64,000 nucleotides of DNA from Salinibacterium sp. NG253 (GCF_015864945.1 NZ_JADYWF010000001.1:1922378-1986377), one strand, 5' to 3'; counted from the first letter of the stretch, positions 17,068 to 25,818 are shown. The notes: a model not told the origin generated them from the sequence alone. Numbers and translations are program-made.

Positions 17068-17424
17068 CTAGCTGATGTAGATCTTGCGCAGCGTTTCGGT
17101 GATCGTCCAGGTGGTCTGCATGCCCTCGGTGAGCCGCACAACATCGCCGGGGCCCACAACGACGGTGCGATCATCCGCAGCGAAGTGGATGCTGGCGCGC
17201 CCGCTAATGACCACAAAGACCTCATCGACCTCGGTGTCTGTTGCGGTGCCCACGGTCATTTCCCAGATGCCGATCTCGCTGTCGCCGAGGGTGTCGAGCA
17301 CGGCGTAGCCCGCGGTGGGAGTGCCCTCCACCACCTCGTCTGCCTCAAGGGCTTCGTGGGCGACGGGGACGGCGCTCGCCGCGAGGGGCGTGCCGGGGCT
17401 GAGGAGTGTTGCGGGTTCGGTCAT
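17068..17424 (-). CDS. Cupin-domain protein
   Basis: A 118-residue single-domain cupin, RmlC/EutQ-like. The beta barrel is seen from IGIWEMTVGTATDTEVDEVFVV, through ISGRASIHF and DDRTVVVGPGDVVRL, to TEGMQTTWTITETLRKIYIS. The metal-ligand histidines of catalytic cupins are mostly replaced (TEVDE in place of HxH), so it may be a binding or regulatory protein rather than an enzyme. It starts five bases after the YhgE gene stop on the same strand but has its own TAGGCT box six bases before the ATG, inside the end of that gene. Confidence 0.8.
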   Translation of the reverse strand: MTEPATLLSPGTPLAASAVPVAHEALEADEVVEGTPTAGYAVLDTLGDSEIGIWEMTVGTATDTEVDEVFVVISGRASIHFAADDRTVVVGPGDVVRLTEGMQTTWTITETLRKIYIS

Positions 17425-17428
17425 GGGC

Positions 17429-19288
17429 TCAGCCTATGAGACTGGGCTGCAGATCGCGCAGGGTGCGGCGGTGGGTCATGCGTGTCACTCCGATGGCAGA
17501 GAGGATGAGCGCGCCACCGAGCCAGGCGCCGAGCACGAGAGCGTCGGTGCCGACTCGGGCGATGTCGCCGCCGTACATGAATTGGCGCATGGCATCCACG
17601 ACGTAGCCCATCGGTAGAACGTGGTGCAGGGCAGCCAGCGGTGCGGGCAGGGTTTGCCATGGGAAGGTGCCGCCGGCGGTCACGAGTTGCAGCACCATGA
17701 GCACGAGCCCCAAGAATTGGCCGACGGAGCCGAACCAAATGTTGAGGGCCAGAATGATGGCCGCGTAGGTGAAGCTTGCCGCGATCATCACGCCGAGGGT
17801 GCCGAGGGGATGCGTGAAGTTGAAGCCGAGAGCGATGGCGAGAATGCCGAACAGCGCCACCATTTGCAGCGCGCCAAGCACGGCGGGCGTGAGCCAGCCG
17901 GCCAGAGTCACACGAATTGGTGATCGCAGGGCGGTGACGGCGCGCTTGGAGACGGGCTTCACAATGAGGAAGAGGGCGTAGATGCCGATCCAGCCAGCCA
18001 GAGCCGTGAAGAACGGGGCAAGGCCAGCACCATAGTTGCCAGCGGTCGTCACAGCGCTGGTCTCGACCGCGACCGGGTCAGCAATCGTTTCGGCCTGAAG
18101 AGCGCGCAGTGCTTCGCTCGAATCGGGCAGTTCCTCGACGCCGCTCGCAAGGCCGTCGCGCAGTTCGGCGGTGCCGTCGGCGAGAGTGCCGAGGCCATCT
18201 TTAAGGGTGCTCACTCCATCACTGAGTGTTGATGCTCCGGATGTTGCGGAGCCGGTCGCTGTGGCGATCTGCTGCGCCCCCGAGGCGAGCTCAGCTGCAC
18301 TACTCGCGAGCGTGTGTGCGCCGGCGGCAAGTTCATCGACCTGCGACACCGCGGACTGCACGGTGCCGTTGCCCTCAGCGATGCGATCACTGAGCGGGTC
18401 GAGTGCCGTGAGCACGTCGTCAATCTCGGTCGCGTCGAGCCCCTGCTCGGTGAGGGCGGTCACGAGGTCGGCGCGAGCGGTGGGCAGGGCATCTGCGATG
18501 TCTTGGGCGGCCGTGCCCGCGCGATCGGCATACCCGGCAAGCTCGGTGTTGCCGGCGGCGACCTGCGCTGCTCCGGCGGAGAGCTGGTCGGCTCCGCTCG
18601 CGAGAGTGTCGGTGGCGGTGCTGAGCTCGGTCAGTCCCGAAGTCAGAGTGCTCGCGCCATCCGATAGCTCACCAGCACCAGAGACGGCATCCTGTGATCC
18701 GTCGAGAAGTTGGGAGGCGCCATCGGCGGCATCCGATAGCTCCGAGCGGATGTCAGAGATCGCCGTCAGCAGAGTGCCGGCCGCTTCTTCTCCCACGAGT
18801 TCCGCTACCGACCGCCGGATCTGTTCGACGGCCTGTTTGCCGATGGTGGACGCCAAGTAGTTGTTGGCATCGTTGGTTTCGAGGTCGATCTCAGCCTGAT
18901 GCGGATCAGTGTCCGCGATGGAGGTGAGGGCATCCGAGAAATCGTGCGGGATGGTCACCGTGAAGTCGACATCGCCGTCGGCCAGCGCGGTCTCAGCGTC
19001 GGCGGCGGAAAGCACATGCCATTCGAAGTCATTGCCCTCGAGCAGATCGTCGGCGACTTGCTGGCCGTAGTTCACAGCCTCGTCGTCGCCGTCTGCGGGC
19101 ACGCCATCGTCGTTGACGACCAACCCGACCGGCACTTCGGCAAAGCTGCCGTAGGGGTCCTGGTTGGCCCACAGGTACACGCCGCCATAGAGCACAGGCA
19201 CGAGCATGAGCGCGAGCAAAGCGAGCATCGCCATGCGTGACGAAGTGAGTCGCCGCAGTTCAGCGGCGATCATTGCGGGAACCTTCAT
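17429..19288 (-). CDS. YhgE/Pip-family membrane protein
   Basis: A 619-residue protein of the YhgE/Pip family (relatives: the phage infection protein of Lactococcus and ESX-like export accessory proteins). The N-terminal helix is MAMLALLALMLVPVLYGGVYL, followed by the family block WANQDPYGSFAEVPVGLVVNDDG. A long extracellular helical region of about 250 residues follows, with repeated LSDGASTLTSGL-like heptads typical of the coiled-coil stalk. The C-terminal 230 residues contain about six membrane segments related to ABC-2 permeases. Its ATG overlaps the upstream ATPase-like gene by four bases. Function is probably export or envelope remodelling together with that partner; substrate unknown. 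Confidence 0.88.
   Translation of the reverse strand: MKVPAMIAAELRRLTSSRMAMLALLALMLVPVLYGGVYLWANQDPYGSFAEVPVGLVVNDDGVPADGDDEAVNYGQQVADDLLEGNDFEWHVLSAADAETALADGDVDFTVTIPHDFSDALTSIADTDPHQAEIDLETNDANNYLASTIGKQAVEQIRRSVAELVGEEAAGTLLTAISDIRSELSDAADGASQLLDGSQDAVSGAGELSDGASTLTSGLTELSTATDTLASGADQLSAGAAQVAAGNTELAGYADRAGTAAQDIADALPTARADLVTALTEQGLDATEIDDVLTALDPLSDRIAEGNGTVQSAVSQVDELAAGAHTLASSAAELASGAQQIATATGSATSGASTLSDGVSTLKDGLGTLADGTAELRDGLASGVEELPDSSEALRALQAETIADPVAVETSAVTTAGNYGAGLAPFFTALAGWIGIYALFLIVKPVSKRAVTALRSPIRVTLAGWLTPAVLGALQMVALFGILAIALGFNFTHPLGTLGVMIAASFTYAAIILALNIWFGSVGQFLGLVLMVLQLVTAGGTFPWQTLPAPLAALHHVLPMGYVVDAMRQFMYGGDIARVGTDALVLGAWLGGALILSAIGVTRMTHRRTLRDLQPSLIG
17431..17436 (-). promoter_or_regulatory. 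Probable -10 box (TAGGCT), leaderless start of the cupin gene
   Basis: TAGGCT on the minus strand, six bases before the ATG at 17424, lies within the last codons of the YhgE-like gene. Confidence 0.5.
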
Positions 19289-19992
19289 ACGTTGTCTACT
19301 CCTACGCCGCCGCCACTTTGGGCCCAGGCAGCGCTACGTTCGTCAAAAGCTCCTAGGCTGTTGCGCAGGGATGCTTCGGCAGATTCGGCACGCTCGATCA
19401 CATCGGCGTGGGTAATGGCCCATTCGGAGGCGCGACCAGCGACCGCGAGAACGGCGAGGCCGCGATCAGCAAATTCGCCGAAGAGGGTCCACCATTCGAG
19501 GGGCTGGCCGCCGTGGCGGTCGGGTGCGGTCACGACGAGCGCTTCGACGTGAGGGCGCAGAACGGCTAGCTCGCACAGAACGCGCAGTCTCGTGATCGGC
19601 TCAATGTCGGCTATCGCGGTCGAGGCAAGCGAACGAAAGCCTGCCGCGTCGAGCCAGCGCCGGGCCGAGATCGGGTCGGCGCGACGGCCAGCGAACATCA
19701 GCTCTTCGGCGACGACACCGACGAGCGGCACTCCGGCATCCGGATCAGAAACTCCGGGGGCATCGACGAGAGCGACGCTGCGGCGGAGCGCACGGGCATC
19801 CGCTCGGCCATCGATTGTGACGGTGCCCGAGTCTGGCCGCATGCGACCAGAGGCAATAAGGCCAAGCACGGTCGGGCGCTGTTCGGTTTCGGCTACCGCT
19901 AGCGTCACTGTGCCGCTTTCAAAGGTAATGGATGTCGCGGGCAAGTCTTCGGCGTCGTGACCCTTCGTCACCCCGCTCAATTCGACGCGCAT
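19285..19992 (-). CDS. ABC-ATPase-like protein lacking Walker A, Walker B and signature motifs
   Basis: A 235-residue protein that follows the ABC-ATPase outline but has lost the nucleotide motifs. The strand order VELSGVTKGHD, ITFESGTVTLAVA, then LGLIASGRMRPDSGTVTIDG matches the region around Walker A in a normal ATPase, yet residues 34-41 read AETEQRPT with no glycine loop or lysine. Where LSGGQ should be (about 130-136) it has IEPITRL, and Walker B is replaced by ALVVTAPDRHG. The gene sits between TetR (one-base overlap) and YhgE (four-base overlap), where related clusters usually have a real ATPase. It may act as a structural subunit or regulator; reading this as gene decay is less likely since the frame is intact. 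Confidence 0.78.
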   Translation of the reverse strand: MRVELSGVTKGHDAEDLPATSITFESGTVTLAVAETEQRPTVLGLIASGRMRPDSGTVTIDGRADARALRRSVALVDAPGVSDPDAGVPLVGVVAEELMFAGRRADPISARRWLDAAGFRSLASTAIADIEPITRLRVLCELAVLRPHVEALVVTAPDRHGGQPLEWWTLFGEFADRGLAVLAVAGRASEWAITHADVIERAESAEASLRNSLGAFDERSAAWAQSGGGVGVDNV

Positions 19993-20705
19993 CAGCGTTT
20001 GGCCCCGGCAGTCGCAGTGTCGGCGGTTGCGGGAGTGGCGTCAGCAGTCGCGGGAGCGGTGCCGTTAGTTGCAACATCGCCAGCCGCCGGAGCGCCGAGA
20101 ATATCGGGATGCGCCTCGAGCAGCGCGACCGTCTCGCGCCACGAGAGCCCAGCCATGCTGAGCGTGGTGCGCACGGCGAGGGAACGAGCTTCGGGCAGTG
20201 TCGCATCGACGCGAGTGATCGCGGCGCGCGCAGCCTCTTCGACGAGGCGAGCGAGGGTGGTGACATCCACATCGGTGCGGAGCGTGCCGTCGTTCTGGCC
20301 GCGCTGGAGGATGGCGGCAACAGCATGCCGTAGCGGTGCGAGCGCTTTTCCGGTGGCTTCAAGGTGAGCGTCATCGAGGGCGATGGAGGCGGCAACCTGC
20401 ACGTGGGCGGCCTGTTGCCACAGCAGTGACGTGAGGCGGGCAAGCGCGACTTGAGCATCGGTGTCGGTGACGTCGCTGGCGATGCGGTTGAAACGTTCGG
20501 CGCCTGCATCGATGATTTCGGCGAGAAGCGCGTTGCGGTCGGCGAAGTGGCCGTACAGGGCGCGACGAGAGAGCCCGGCACTGCGGGCGATGGTGTTGAT
20601 CGACGCCTGGGGGTCGTGGGCAATAGCGGCGGTGGCGGCACTGAGAATGCCGGCGCGGTTATCGACTGCGTCCTGTCGCGGGCGACGGGGAGCGGAAGTG
20701 GTCAT
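19992..20705 (-). CDS. TetR-family transcriptional regulator
   Basis: A 237-residue repressor. The helix-turn-helix is at about residues 36-58 (SINTIARSAGLSRRALYGHF, followed by ADRNALLAE). The C-terminal ligand domain has aromatic residues and ends in a low-complexity Ala/Thr/Pro/Asp tail of about 35 residues (PATADATPATADTATAG) that the family does not need. It is the first gene of the TetR / ATPase-like / YhgE operon and lies under a perfect 16+16 base inverted repeat that overlaps the promoter, so autoregulation is very likely. The inducer is probably the substrate of the YhgE system. Confidence 0.92.
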   Translation of the reverse strand: MTTSAPRRPRQDAVDNRAGILSAATAAIAHDPQASINTIARSAGLSRRALYGHFADRNALLAEIIDAGAERFNRIASDVTDTDAQVALARLTSLLWQQAAHVQVAASIALDDAHLEATGKALAPLRHAVAAILQRGQNDGTLRTDVDVTTLARLVEEAARAAITRVDATLPEARSLAVRTTLSMAGLSWRETVALLEAHPDILGAPAAGDVATNGTAPATADATPATADTATAGAKR

Positions 20706-20711
20706 GCAGCC

Positions 20712-20750
20712 ACTGTAATAACTTGCACAGTGATGTGCAAGTTATTACAG
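20712..20750 (-). promoter_or_regulatory. TetR operator and promoter: perfect 16-bp inverted repeat
   Basis: CTGTAATAACTTGCAC (20713-20728) is mirrored exactly by GTGCAAGTTATTACAG (20735-20750), with a six-base spacer. On the minus strand TTGCAC serves as -35, TACAGT (20712-20717) as -10 with 17 bases between, and the ATG at 20705 follows six bases later. The repressor would therefore cover the whole promoter. Confidence 0.85.
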
Positions 20751-20786
20751 GTGACTGACAGGTGTGTTCGCGCCGCGCGGGTTGTT

Positions 20787-20819
20787 GCGCGACCGGAGCC
20801 GCAAAAGCGCCGGTCGCGC
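20787..20819 (-). terminator. GC-rich hairpin ending the polyamine operon
   Basis: GCGCGACCGG (20787-20796) pairs with CCGGTCGCGC (20810-20819) around a 13-base loop. It lies just after the oxidase gene stop at 20828 and upstream of the TetR promoter. Confidence 0.7.
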
Positions 20820-20827
20820 GACCCTCG

Positions 20828-22255
20828 CTAAGAGTCGAAACCGAGCCCCAGCGCATCCAATGTTTTGAGAATCAGGTTGCGGCGACCCTGGTTGTGGTCG
20901 GCACGATTGAGCGACCAGCGCGTGGCCTGAATGCCCACGGAAGCAATCGGCTCGGGCGGGAACGGGAGCGGCATCTTCTTCACCATCTCCAGCTCGGTGC
21001 GCTCGGTCGTGAGACCGTCGAGCTTGTCGAGCATCACCTGCGCGGCAAAGCGAGTCGCGCCAACGCCAAGCCCAGTGAAGCCAGCCGAGTACGCCACGCG
21101 ACCGTTACGAGCCAGACCGAAGAACGCACTGAACTGAGTCGACGCATCAATCGCGCCCGCCCAGCGGTGGCTGAACTTGAGGCCCTCCAGCTGCGGGAAC
21201 GTCGTAAAGAAGTGACTCGCGAGGCGCTCGAAGCTCTCCGGACGGTTCTCGTACTCATCGCGAACCTTGCGGCCGTAATGGTAAACCGCGTCGTAGCCGC
21301 CGAACAGAATGCGGTTGTCGGCGCTGAGGCGGTAGTAGTGGAACTGGTTCGCCATGTCAGCAAGACCCTGACGGTTCGACCAGCCGATTGACGCCAGCTG
21401 CTCGGGGGTCAAGGGCTCCGTCATGAGCACATAGTCATACACGGGAACCGTCTGCAGGCGCGCACGCTTCAGCAACGAAGGGAAGGCGTTAGTCGCGAGC
21501 GCAACCTTGGCGGCGTGAACGCGACCATGCTTGCTGTGCACGACTGCGGCATCCGTCGGGCCACCGGATGTCGCGACTTCACGAACAGGCGAGTTCTCAA
21601 AGATCTCAACTCCGAGTTCGATCGCGACCCGCGCCAACTCATGAACGAGCTTGGCGGGGTGAATGATCGCGTTGATCCGCTTGTTCCAAACGCCAGCGAG
21701 ATACGTCGGCGAGTTCACTTCGGCACGGATCGCAGCCTCATCGAGGAAGACAGTGTCATCGTCGGTGATCGTTTCTTTGAGCCAGTCGATCTCGTGTTCT
21801 TCGATGGCGAGGTCAAGTGAACCGGTGCGCTCGAAGTCGACATCGAGTTTGAGGGTCTTCACGGTCTCCTCGATCTCATCGAGGTTCTGCAGGCCGAGGC
21901 GTTCGAGCTGGTTGTACTCTTTCGGCCAGCGGCTCAGACCGTTCTCTTCGCCGTGGGTGAGGCTCGCTTCGCAGAAACCACCGTTGCGGCCCGAAGCGGC
22001 CCAGCCGAGTTCGCGGGCTTCGAGCAGCACAACGCGAGCATCAGGGTTGCGCTGCTTCGCTAGCACAGCCGTCCAGAGGCCGAGATATCCTCCGCCCACA
22101 ATGGCGAGGTCGGCGGTGACGTCGGACTTCAACGCGCTGAAGGTAGGCGCGCCGGAGACATCATCGATCCAGAACGGCTTGTGAATCGAACCCTCAAGGG
22201 AGTGGCTGATTACGGATGCCGCTGGCACATTTCTTTCGAACACTATCTTGCCCAT
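20828..22255 (-). CDS. FAD-dependent amine/amino-acid oxidoreductase (PuuB/DAO family)
   Basis: A 475-residue flavoenzyme of the D-amino-acid oxidase superfamily, related to gamma-glutamylputrescine oxidase. The dinucleotide fold is DLAIVGGGYLGLWTAVLAK (GxGxxG), then the acidic end VLLEARELGWAASGRNGGF, which places the FAD. Later elements are VALATNAFPS and the C-terminal VAYSAGFTGLGVGATRFAA, which closes the FAD site. The protein would oxidise an amine to an aldehyde or imine with release of ammonia and hydrogen peroxide or reduced flavin. It is the last gene of the polyamine ABC operon, so its substrate is probably the imported amine or its derivative. The GAGGAAAG ribosome site supports this start. 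Confidence 0.85.
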   Translation of the reverse strand: MGKIVFERNVPAASVISHSLEGSIHKPFWIDDVSGAPTFSALKSDVTADLAIVGGGYLGLWTAVLAKQRNPDARVVLLEARELGWAASGRNGGFCEASLTHGEENGLSRWPKEYNQLERLGLQNLDEIEETVKTLKLDVDFERTGSLDLAIEEHEIDWLKETITDDDTVFLDEAAIRAEVNSPTYLAGVWNKRINAIIHPAKLVHELARVAIELGVEIFENSPVREVATSGGPTDAAVVHSKHGRVHAAKVALATNAFPSLLKRARLQTVPVYDYVLMTEPLTPEQLASIGWSNRQGLADMANQFHYYRLSADNRILFGGYDAVYHYGRKVRDEYENRPESFERLASHFFTTFPQLEGLKFSHRWAGAIDASTQFSAFFGLARNGRVAYSAGFTGLGVGATRFAAQVMLDKLDGLTTERTELEMVKKMPLPFPPEPIASVGIQATRWSLNRADHNQGRRNLILKTLDALGLGFDS

Positions 22256-22270
22256 GGGGCACTTTCCTCT

Positions 22271-22286
22271 CTCGCCTGGTGGCGAG
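22271..22286 (-). other. Short hairpin between amidohydrolase and oxidase genes
   Basis: CTCGCC (22271-22276) pairs with GGCGAG (22281-22286) around a four-base loop, 15 bases before the oxidase start codon region. It could tune translation or protect the mRNA; there is no terminator U-run on the coding strand. Confidence 0.4.
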
Positions 22287-22288
22287 TT

Positions 22289-23950
22289 TTATGGTTGGGC
22301 GGGCGCGCGGTACACGCGCTCGCCTTCGACGAACGTCTGCTCGGTGCGGGTGCGGCCGATGTCGGCGGCTGCTTCCGCGAAGGGGTCGCGATCGAGAACG
22401 ACCAGATCGGCGAGCTTGCCGACCTCAATCGTTCCCGTCTCATCCAAGTGATTAGTGAACGCGCTGCCTGCGGTATACGCGGTCATGGCGGTCAGCAGGT
22501 CAATGCTTTGCTCGGGCAAGAAGGCGTCATACTCGCCCTCTTCGTGGCCGGGAGCCGCCTTGCGGTTGACGGCAACGTGGATGGCCGCCATGGGGTCGGG
22601 GCTCGATACTGACCAGTCGCTGCCGGACGCCAAGTGCGTTCCGGCGCGGTGCAGGTCGGCCCACGGGTATTGCCACGAGCTGCGCGGGTTGCCTAAGAAT
22701 GGCAGCGTCAGGTCGACCATCTGAGGCTCGAGCGCGGCCCAGTACGACTGCAGGTTGGCGGTCACGCCGAGTTCAGCGAAGCGGTGCACGTCATCCGGAT
22801 GCACCACCTGCAGGTGCGCGATGTGGTGACGGTTGTCGTTGGGGCCGTTGATCGCTCGCGCAGCCTCAACTGCGTCGAGGCACTCGCGAACGGCGCGGTC
22901 ACCGATGGCGTGGAAGTGCACTTGGAAGCCAAGAGCGTCGAGTTCAGTAACGTTCGAGATCAGCTGCGCGGCATCCACGAAGGAAATGCCGGAGTTGTCG
23001 GTGTGGTGGCCACAGCCGTCGAGGTAGGGCTCAAGCATGGCGGCGGTGAAGTTCTCGGCAACGCCGTCTTGCATGATCTTCACACTCGTGGCGGCGAAGC
23101 GCCCAGTGGCGTTCTTCTCCCGGCGCATCACGAGCTCGGGAATCTGTTCGGGGCCACGCGTGCGATCCCACCAGAGGGCCCCGACTACGCGAGCGGTGAG
23201 GTCTCCCGACTCGGCCGCAGCCATGTAGGCGGGAGTGGCATCGCCGGCATCCCCGTAGCCGCCCAAGATGGCATCTTGCCACGCGGTCACCCCGAGCGAG
23301 TGCAAATATTCTTGCCCGATCAGCAGCGCGCGAGCGTAATCTTCGGGCGACGTTTCGGGCAGCAGCGCGTTCACGAGCGACATTGCGCCCTCGTGCAGCG
23401 TGCCCGTGGGGTGGCCGTCGGCGTCGCGCTCGATGCGGCCATCGGCAGGGTCGGGTGTCTCGGCGGTGATGCCGGCAAGCTCCAGCGCGCGCGAGTTCAC
23501 CCAGGCACCGTGGCCGTCGCGGTTCGGAATGAACGCGGGCCGGTCAGCAACAGCGAGATCGAGATCGGATGCCGTTGGCGTGCCCCCGGGGAAGGCCGAC
23601 ATGTTCCAGCCACCGCCCAGAATCCACTCGAGCTCAGGGTTCGCCGCTGCATAGTTCTTCAGCCGCGCTACATACTCATCGCGCGTCGAGTCCCCGGAGA
23701 GATCACAGCGGATGAGGTCGAGCCCGCCCCACACGGCGTGCACGTGAGCATCCTGAAATCCGGGGATCAGCAGTTTGCCGTCAAGGTCAACAACCTCGGT
23801 AGCGGGACCGATAAACGGCTGGATGTCGGCGTCGACGCTGCTGACAGCGATGATGCGGCCGTCGCGCACGGCCACGCTTCCGCGGCAGGGCTCATCGCCG
23901 GTCGCCGTGAAGACGGGGCCACCGGTGAAAACGAGGTCAGCAAACGTCAT
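22289..23950 (-). CDS. Amidohydrolase of the YtcJ type
   Basis: A 553-residue metal-dependent hydrolase of the amidohydrolase superfamily, YtcJ group. The first metal motif is LLIPGFQDAHVHAVWGGLDL (HxH), the central insert is YtcJ-like (LEWILGGGWNMSAFPGG, NRDGHGAWVNSRAL), the further ligand histidines lie in QVHFHAIGDRAVRE and HHIAHLQVVHPDD, and the last Asp is in LASGSDWSVSSPDPM. The C-terminal beta strand region LADLVVLDRDPF is standard. Its position in the polyamine operon suggests it cleaves an amide or guanidine-type bond of the imported compound or its oxidised product. Exact substrate unknown. Confidence 0.85.
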   Translation of the reverse strand: MTFADLVFTGGPVFTATGDEPCRGSVAVRDGRIIAVSSVDADIQPFIGPATEVVDLDGKLLIPGFQDAHVHAVWGGLDLIRCDLSGDSTRDEYVARLKNYAAANPELEWILGGGWNMSAFPGGTPTASDLDLAVADRPAFIPNRDGHGAWVNSRALELAGITAETPDPADGRIERDADGHPTGTLHEGAMSLVNALLPETSPEDYARALLIGQEYLHSLGVTAWQDAILGGYGDAGDATPAYMAAAESGDLTARVVGALWWDRTRGPEQIPELVMRREKNATGRFAATSVKIMQDGVAENFTAAMLEPYLDGCGHHTDNSGISFVDAAQLISNVTELDALGFQVHFHAIGDRAVRECLDAVEAARAINGPNDNRHHIAHLQVVHPDDVHRFAELGVTANLQSYWAALEPQMVDLTLPFLGNPRSSWQYPWADLHRAGTHLASGSDWSVSSPDPMAAIHVAVNRKAAPGHEEGEYDAFLPEQSIDLLTAMTAYTAGSAFTNHLDETGTIEVGKLADLVVLDRDPFAEAAADIGRTRTEQTFVEGERVYRAPAQP

Positions 23951-24005
23951 GGTCGTGCACCTTCTGGTTCGTTCGAACTGCTGCGGTCAGGAGCGGGGGA
24001 GCGAC

Positions 24006-24848
24006 CTAGCCGCCACCAACGGTCTTTGCGATATCAGTGGCAGAATCGCCAGCGCGACGCAAGACGTAGGCCACGAGGCCGAGGGCCAGAAGCGTCAGCA
24101 GCAGCATGATCGTTGAGACGGCGGCAATTTCAGGCCGCAATCCGGTGCGCACGGCACTCAACACGTAGACAGGCCACGGAGTGGAACCCGAGACCTGAAC
24201 GAAAGCCGAAACGATCGTGTTGTCGAGGCTGAGGGTGAACGAGAGAAGGCCACCAGCGAGAACGGCGGGCATCACCAGCGGGAGAGTGATCTGCGTGAAG
24301 CGCTTGAACGGGGGAGCGTAAAGGTCGGCAGCGGCCTCCTCCAAGCTCTCATCGATACCAACCAGGCGCGAGCGCACAATGTACGCCACGACGGCGGTCG
24401 CGAACAGAGAATGACCAACGACGAGGCGCACGATTCCGTTGTCGAACATGCTGAGGCCGACATCCTGACCGAGGAAGACCATCCACGGCAAGAGTGAAAC
24501 GGCATCCACAATTTCGGGGGTGACGGTAACAAGCACGAGCAAGATCAGGAACGCGGGTGCCCACTTGCCGGCCCGGCGAGCGAGTGCCACACCAGCCATG
24601 GTGCCGAGAGCGGTCGCGATGAGTGCCGCAATGAAGCCGGTCTGGATCGACACCAGCACGGCATCCGTGATGGCTGGTTTAGTGACGATGGCGGCGAAGG
24701 AGCCGAAACCGAACTCATCCCACGCCACCAGAAGGCGACCCTCGTTGAACGAGTAGATGATGATGACGGCGATGGGCGCAAAGAGGAAAACGAAAACGAT
24801 CACGGCCCACACCTTGAGCGACACGTCAGTAAGTGTCAGGCGGTTCAT
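24006..24848 (-). CDS. potC: Polyamine-type ABC transporter permease (PotC-like)
   Basis: A 280-residue inner-membrane permease with six predicted helices. The EAA loop that contacts the ATPase reads LEEAAADLYAPPFKRFTQITLP. The N-terminal segment WAVIVFVFLFAPIAVIIIYSFN and the following NEGRLLVAWDEFGF match the second permease of spermidine/putrescine importers. The start ATG at 24848 overlaps the potB stop by four bases; a longer in-frame start is ignored. It works as heterodimer partner of the upstream permease. Polyamine specificity is inferred from the family and the amine-oxidase neighbour. Confidence 0.9.
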   Translation of the reverse strand: MNRLTLTDVSLKVWAVIVFVFLFAPIAVIIIYSFNEGRLLVAWDEFGFGSFAAIVTKPAITDAVLVSIQTGFIAALIATALGTMAGVALARRAGKWAPAFLILLVLVTVTPEIVDAVSLLPWMVFLGQDVGLSMFDNGIVRLVVGHSLFATAVVAYIVRSRLVGIDESLEEAAADLYAPPFKRFTQITLPLVMPAVLAGGLLSFTLSLDNTIVSAFVQVSGSTPWPVYVLSAVRTGLRPEIAAVSTIMLLLTLLALGLVAYVLRRAGDSATDIAKTVGGG

Positions 24849-25795
24849 GATTTGTCTCCCAACACGAGGCGCTGGTTGGCGCGAAGCGGCCACGCTGCAA
24901 GCCACGCCACAAGCGCCGCGATGCCGACGGTGGTCAGGATGGTAAGCACGAGCACGACGGCCATGGCTGAACCGAGCGCCCAGTTCTGGGCGGTCTGGAA
25001 CTGGTTAGCGACCATCTGGCCAGCCATGTTTCCCTTTGCTCCACCGAGAACGGTAGCGGTGATGTAGTCACCCATGAGCGGGATGTAGACGAGAAGAATG
25101 CCGACGACGATGCCGGGCTTCGCGAGGGGCAGTGTCACGTTCATGAACGTTGACCAGCGCCCGGCGCCGAGGTCTTTGCTCGCTTCACGCATCGGCAGCG
25201 ATACGCGGTCGAACGCTACGAACATGGGCAGGATCATGAGCGGCAAGTAGTTGTAGACGACACCGATAAGCACGGCGGTGCGGGTGTAAAGGATTTCGAG
25301 GGGCTCGTTCAGCATGCCAATCGACTGGAGGGCTTCGGAGAGGATGCCGCTCGGCGCGAGGATGATCTGCCAACCGATGGTGCGAACCAAGAAGTTGGTC
25401 CAGAACGGAATCATGACCATCGCGAGCAGAATTCCGCGGCGAGCGATGGGGGCCTTGAACGCGAGCCAGTAAGCGAATGGGATGGAGATGGCCAGGCATA
25501 TCAGGGTGCCGACCACCCCCACCCACAGTGTGTTTTGGAACGTTGTAAAGAACGTCGGAGATAACGCCTCGGCGTAGCGGTCAAACGACAGCACGTCATT
25601 GGCGTGGGTTCCGAAGATGCCCGGTTTGTATCCGAAACTAAACCAGACCACGAGCGCGACGGGCGCTACGAAGAAGGCGAACAGCCACGCCCACGCCGGG
25701 ATGGCGAGGGCAAAGCTGGGCAGCTTCAACCAGCGAGGGCGCTTCGATGGCGCCTTTCGCGGTGGGGCCGTTCGGCCTTCAACGGTAGTGGTCAT
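24845..25795 (-). CDS. potB: Polyamine-type ABC transporter permease (PotB-like)
   Basis: A 316-residue permease with a basic N-terminus (APPRKAPSKRPRWLKL) and six membrane helices. The family signature is in WLFAFFVAPVALVVWFSF, IPFWTNFLVRTIGWQIIL and the EAA loop MREASKDLGAGRWSTFMNVTLP. The chosen ATG at 25795 avoids a 19-residue extension lacking family similarity. The gene lies 23 bases downstream of potD and is coupled by overlap to potC. Together with PotA, PotC and PotD it forms a complete importer of the spermidine/putrescine type. Confidence 0.9.
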   Translation of the reverse strand: MTTTVEGRTAPPRKAPSKRPRWLKLPSFALAIPAWAWLFAFFVAPVALVVWFSFGYKPGIFGTHANDVLSFDRYAEALSPTFFTTFQNTLWVGVVGTLICLAISIPFAYWLAFKAPIARRGILLAMVMIPFWTNFLVRTIGWQIILAPSGILSEALQSIGMLNEPLEILYTRTAVLIGVVYNYLPLMILPMFVAFDRVSLPMREASKDLGAGRWSTFMNVTLPLAKPGIVVGILLVYIPLMGDYITATVLGGAKGNMAGQMVANQFQTAQNWALGSAMAVVLVLTILTTVGIAALVAWLAAWPLRANQRLVLGDKS

Positions 25796-25818
25796 AGTAA
25801 ATTCCGGATGGTCGCGGG

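Noticed and set aside
16342-17439. 365-residue open frame on the plus strand
   Set aside because: Crosses the end of the MFS gene and two minus-strand genes; no motif, and it would need three genes to be wrong.
22784-24109. 441-residue open frame on the plus strand
   Set aside because: Antisense to the amidohydrolase and permease genes; no ribosome site and no domain signature.
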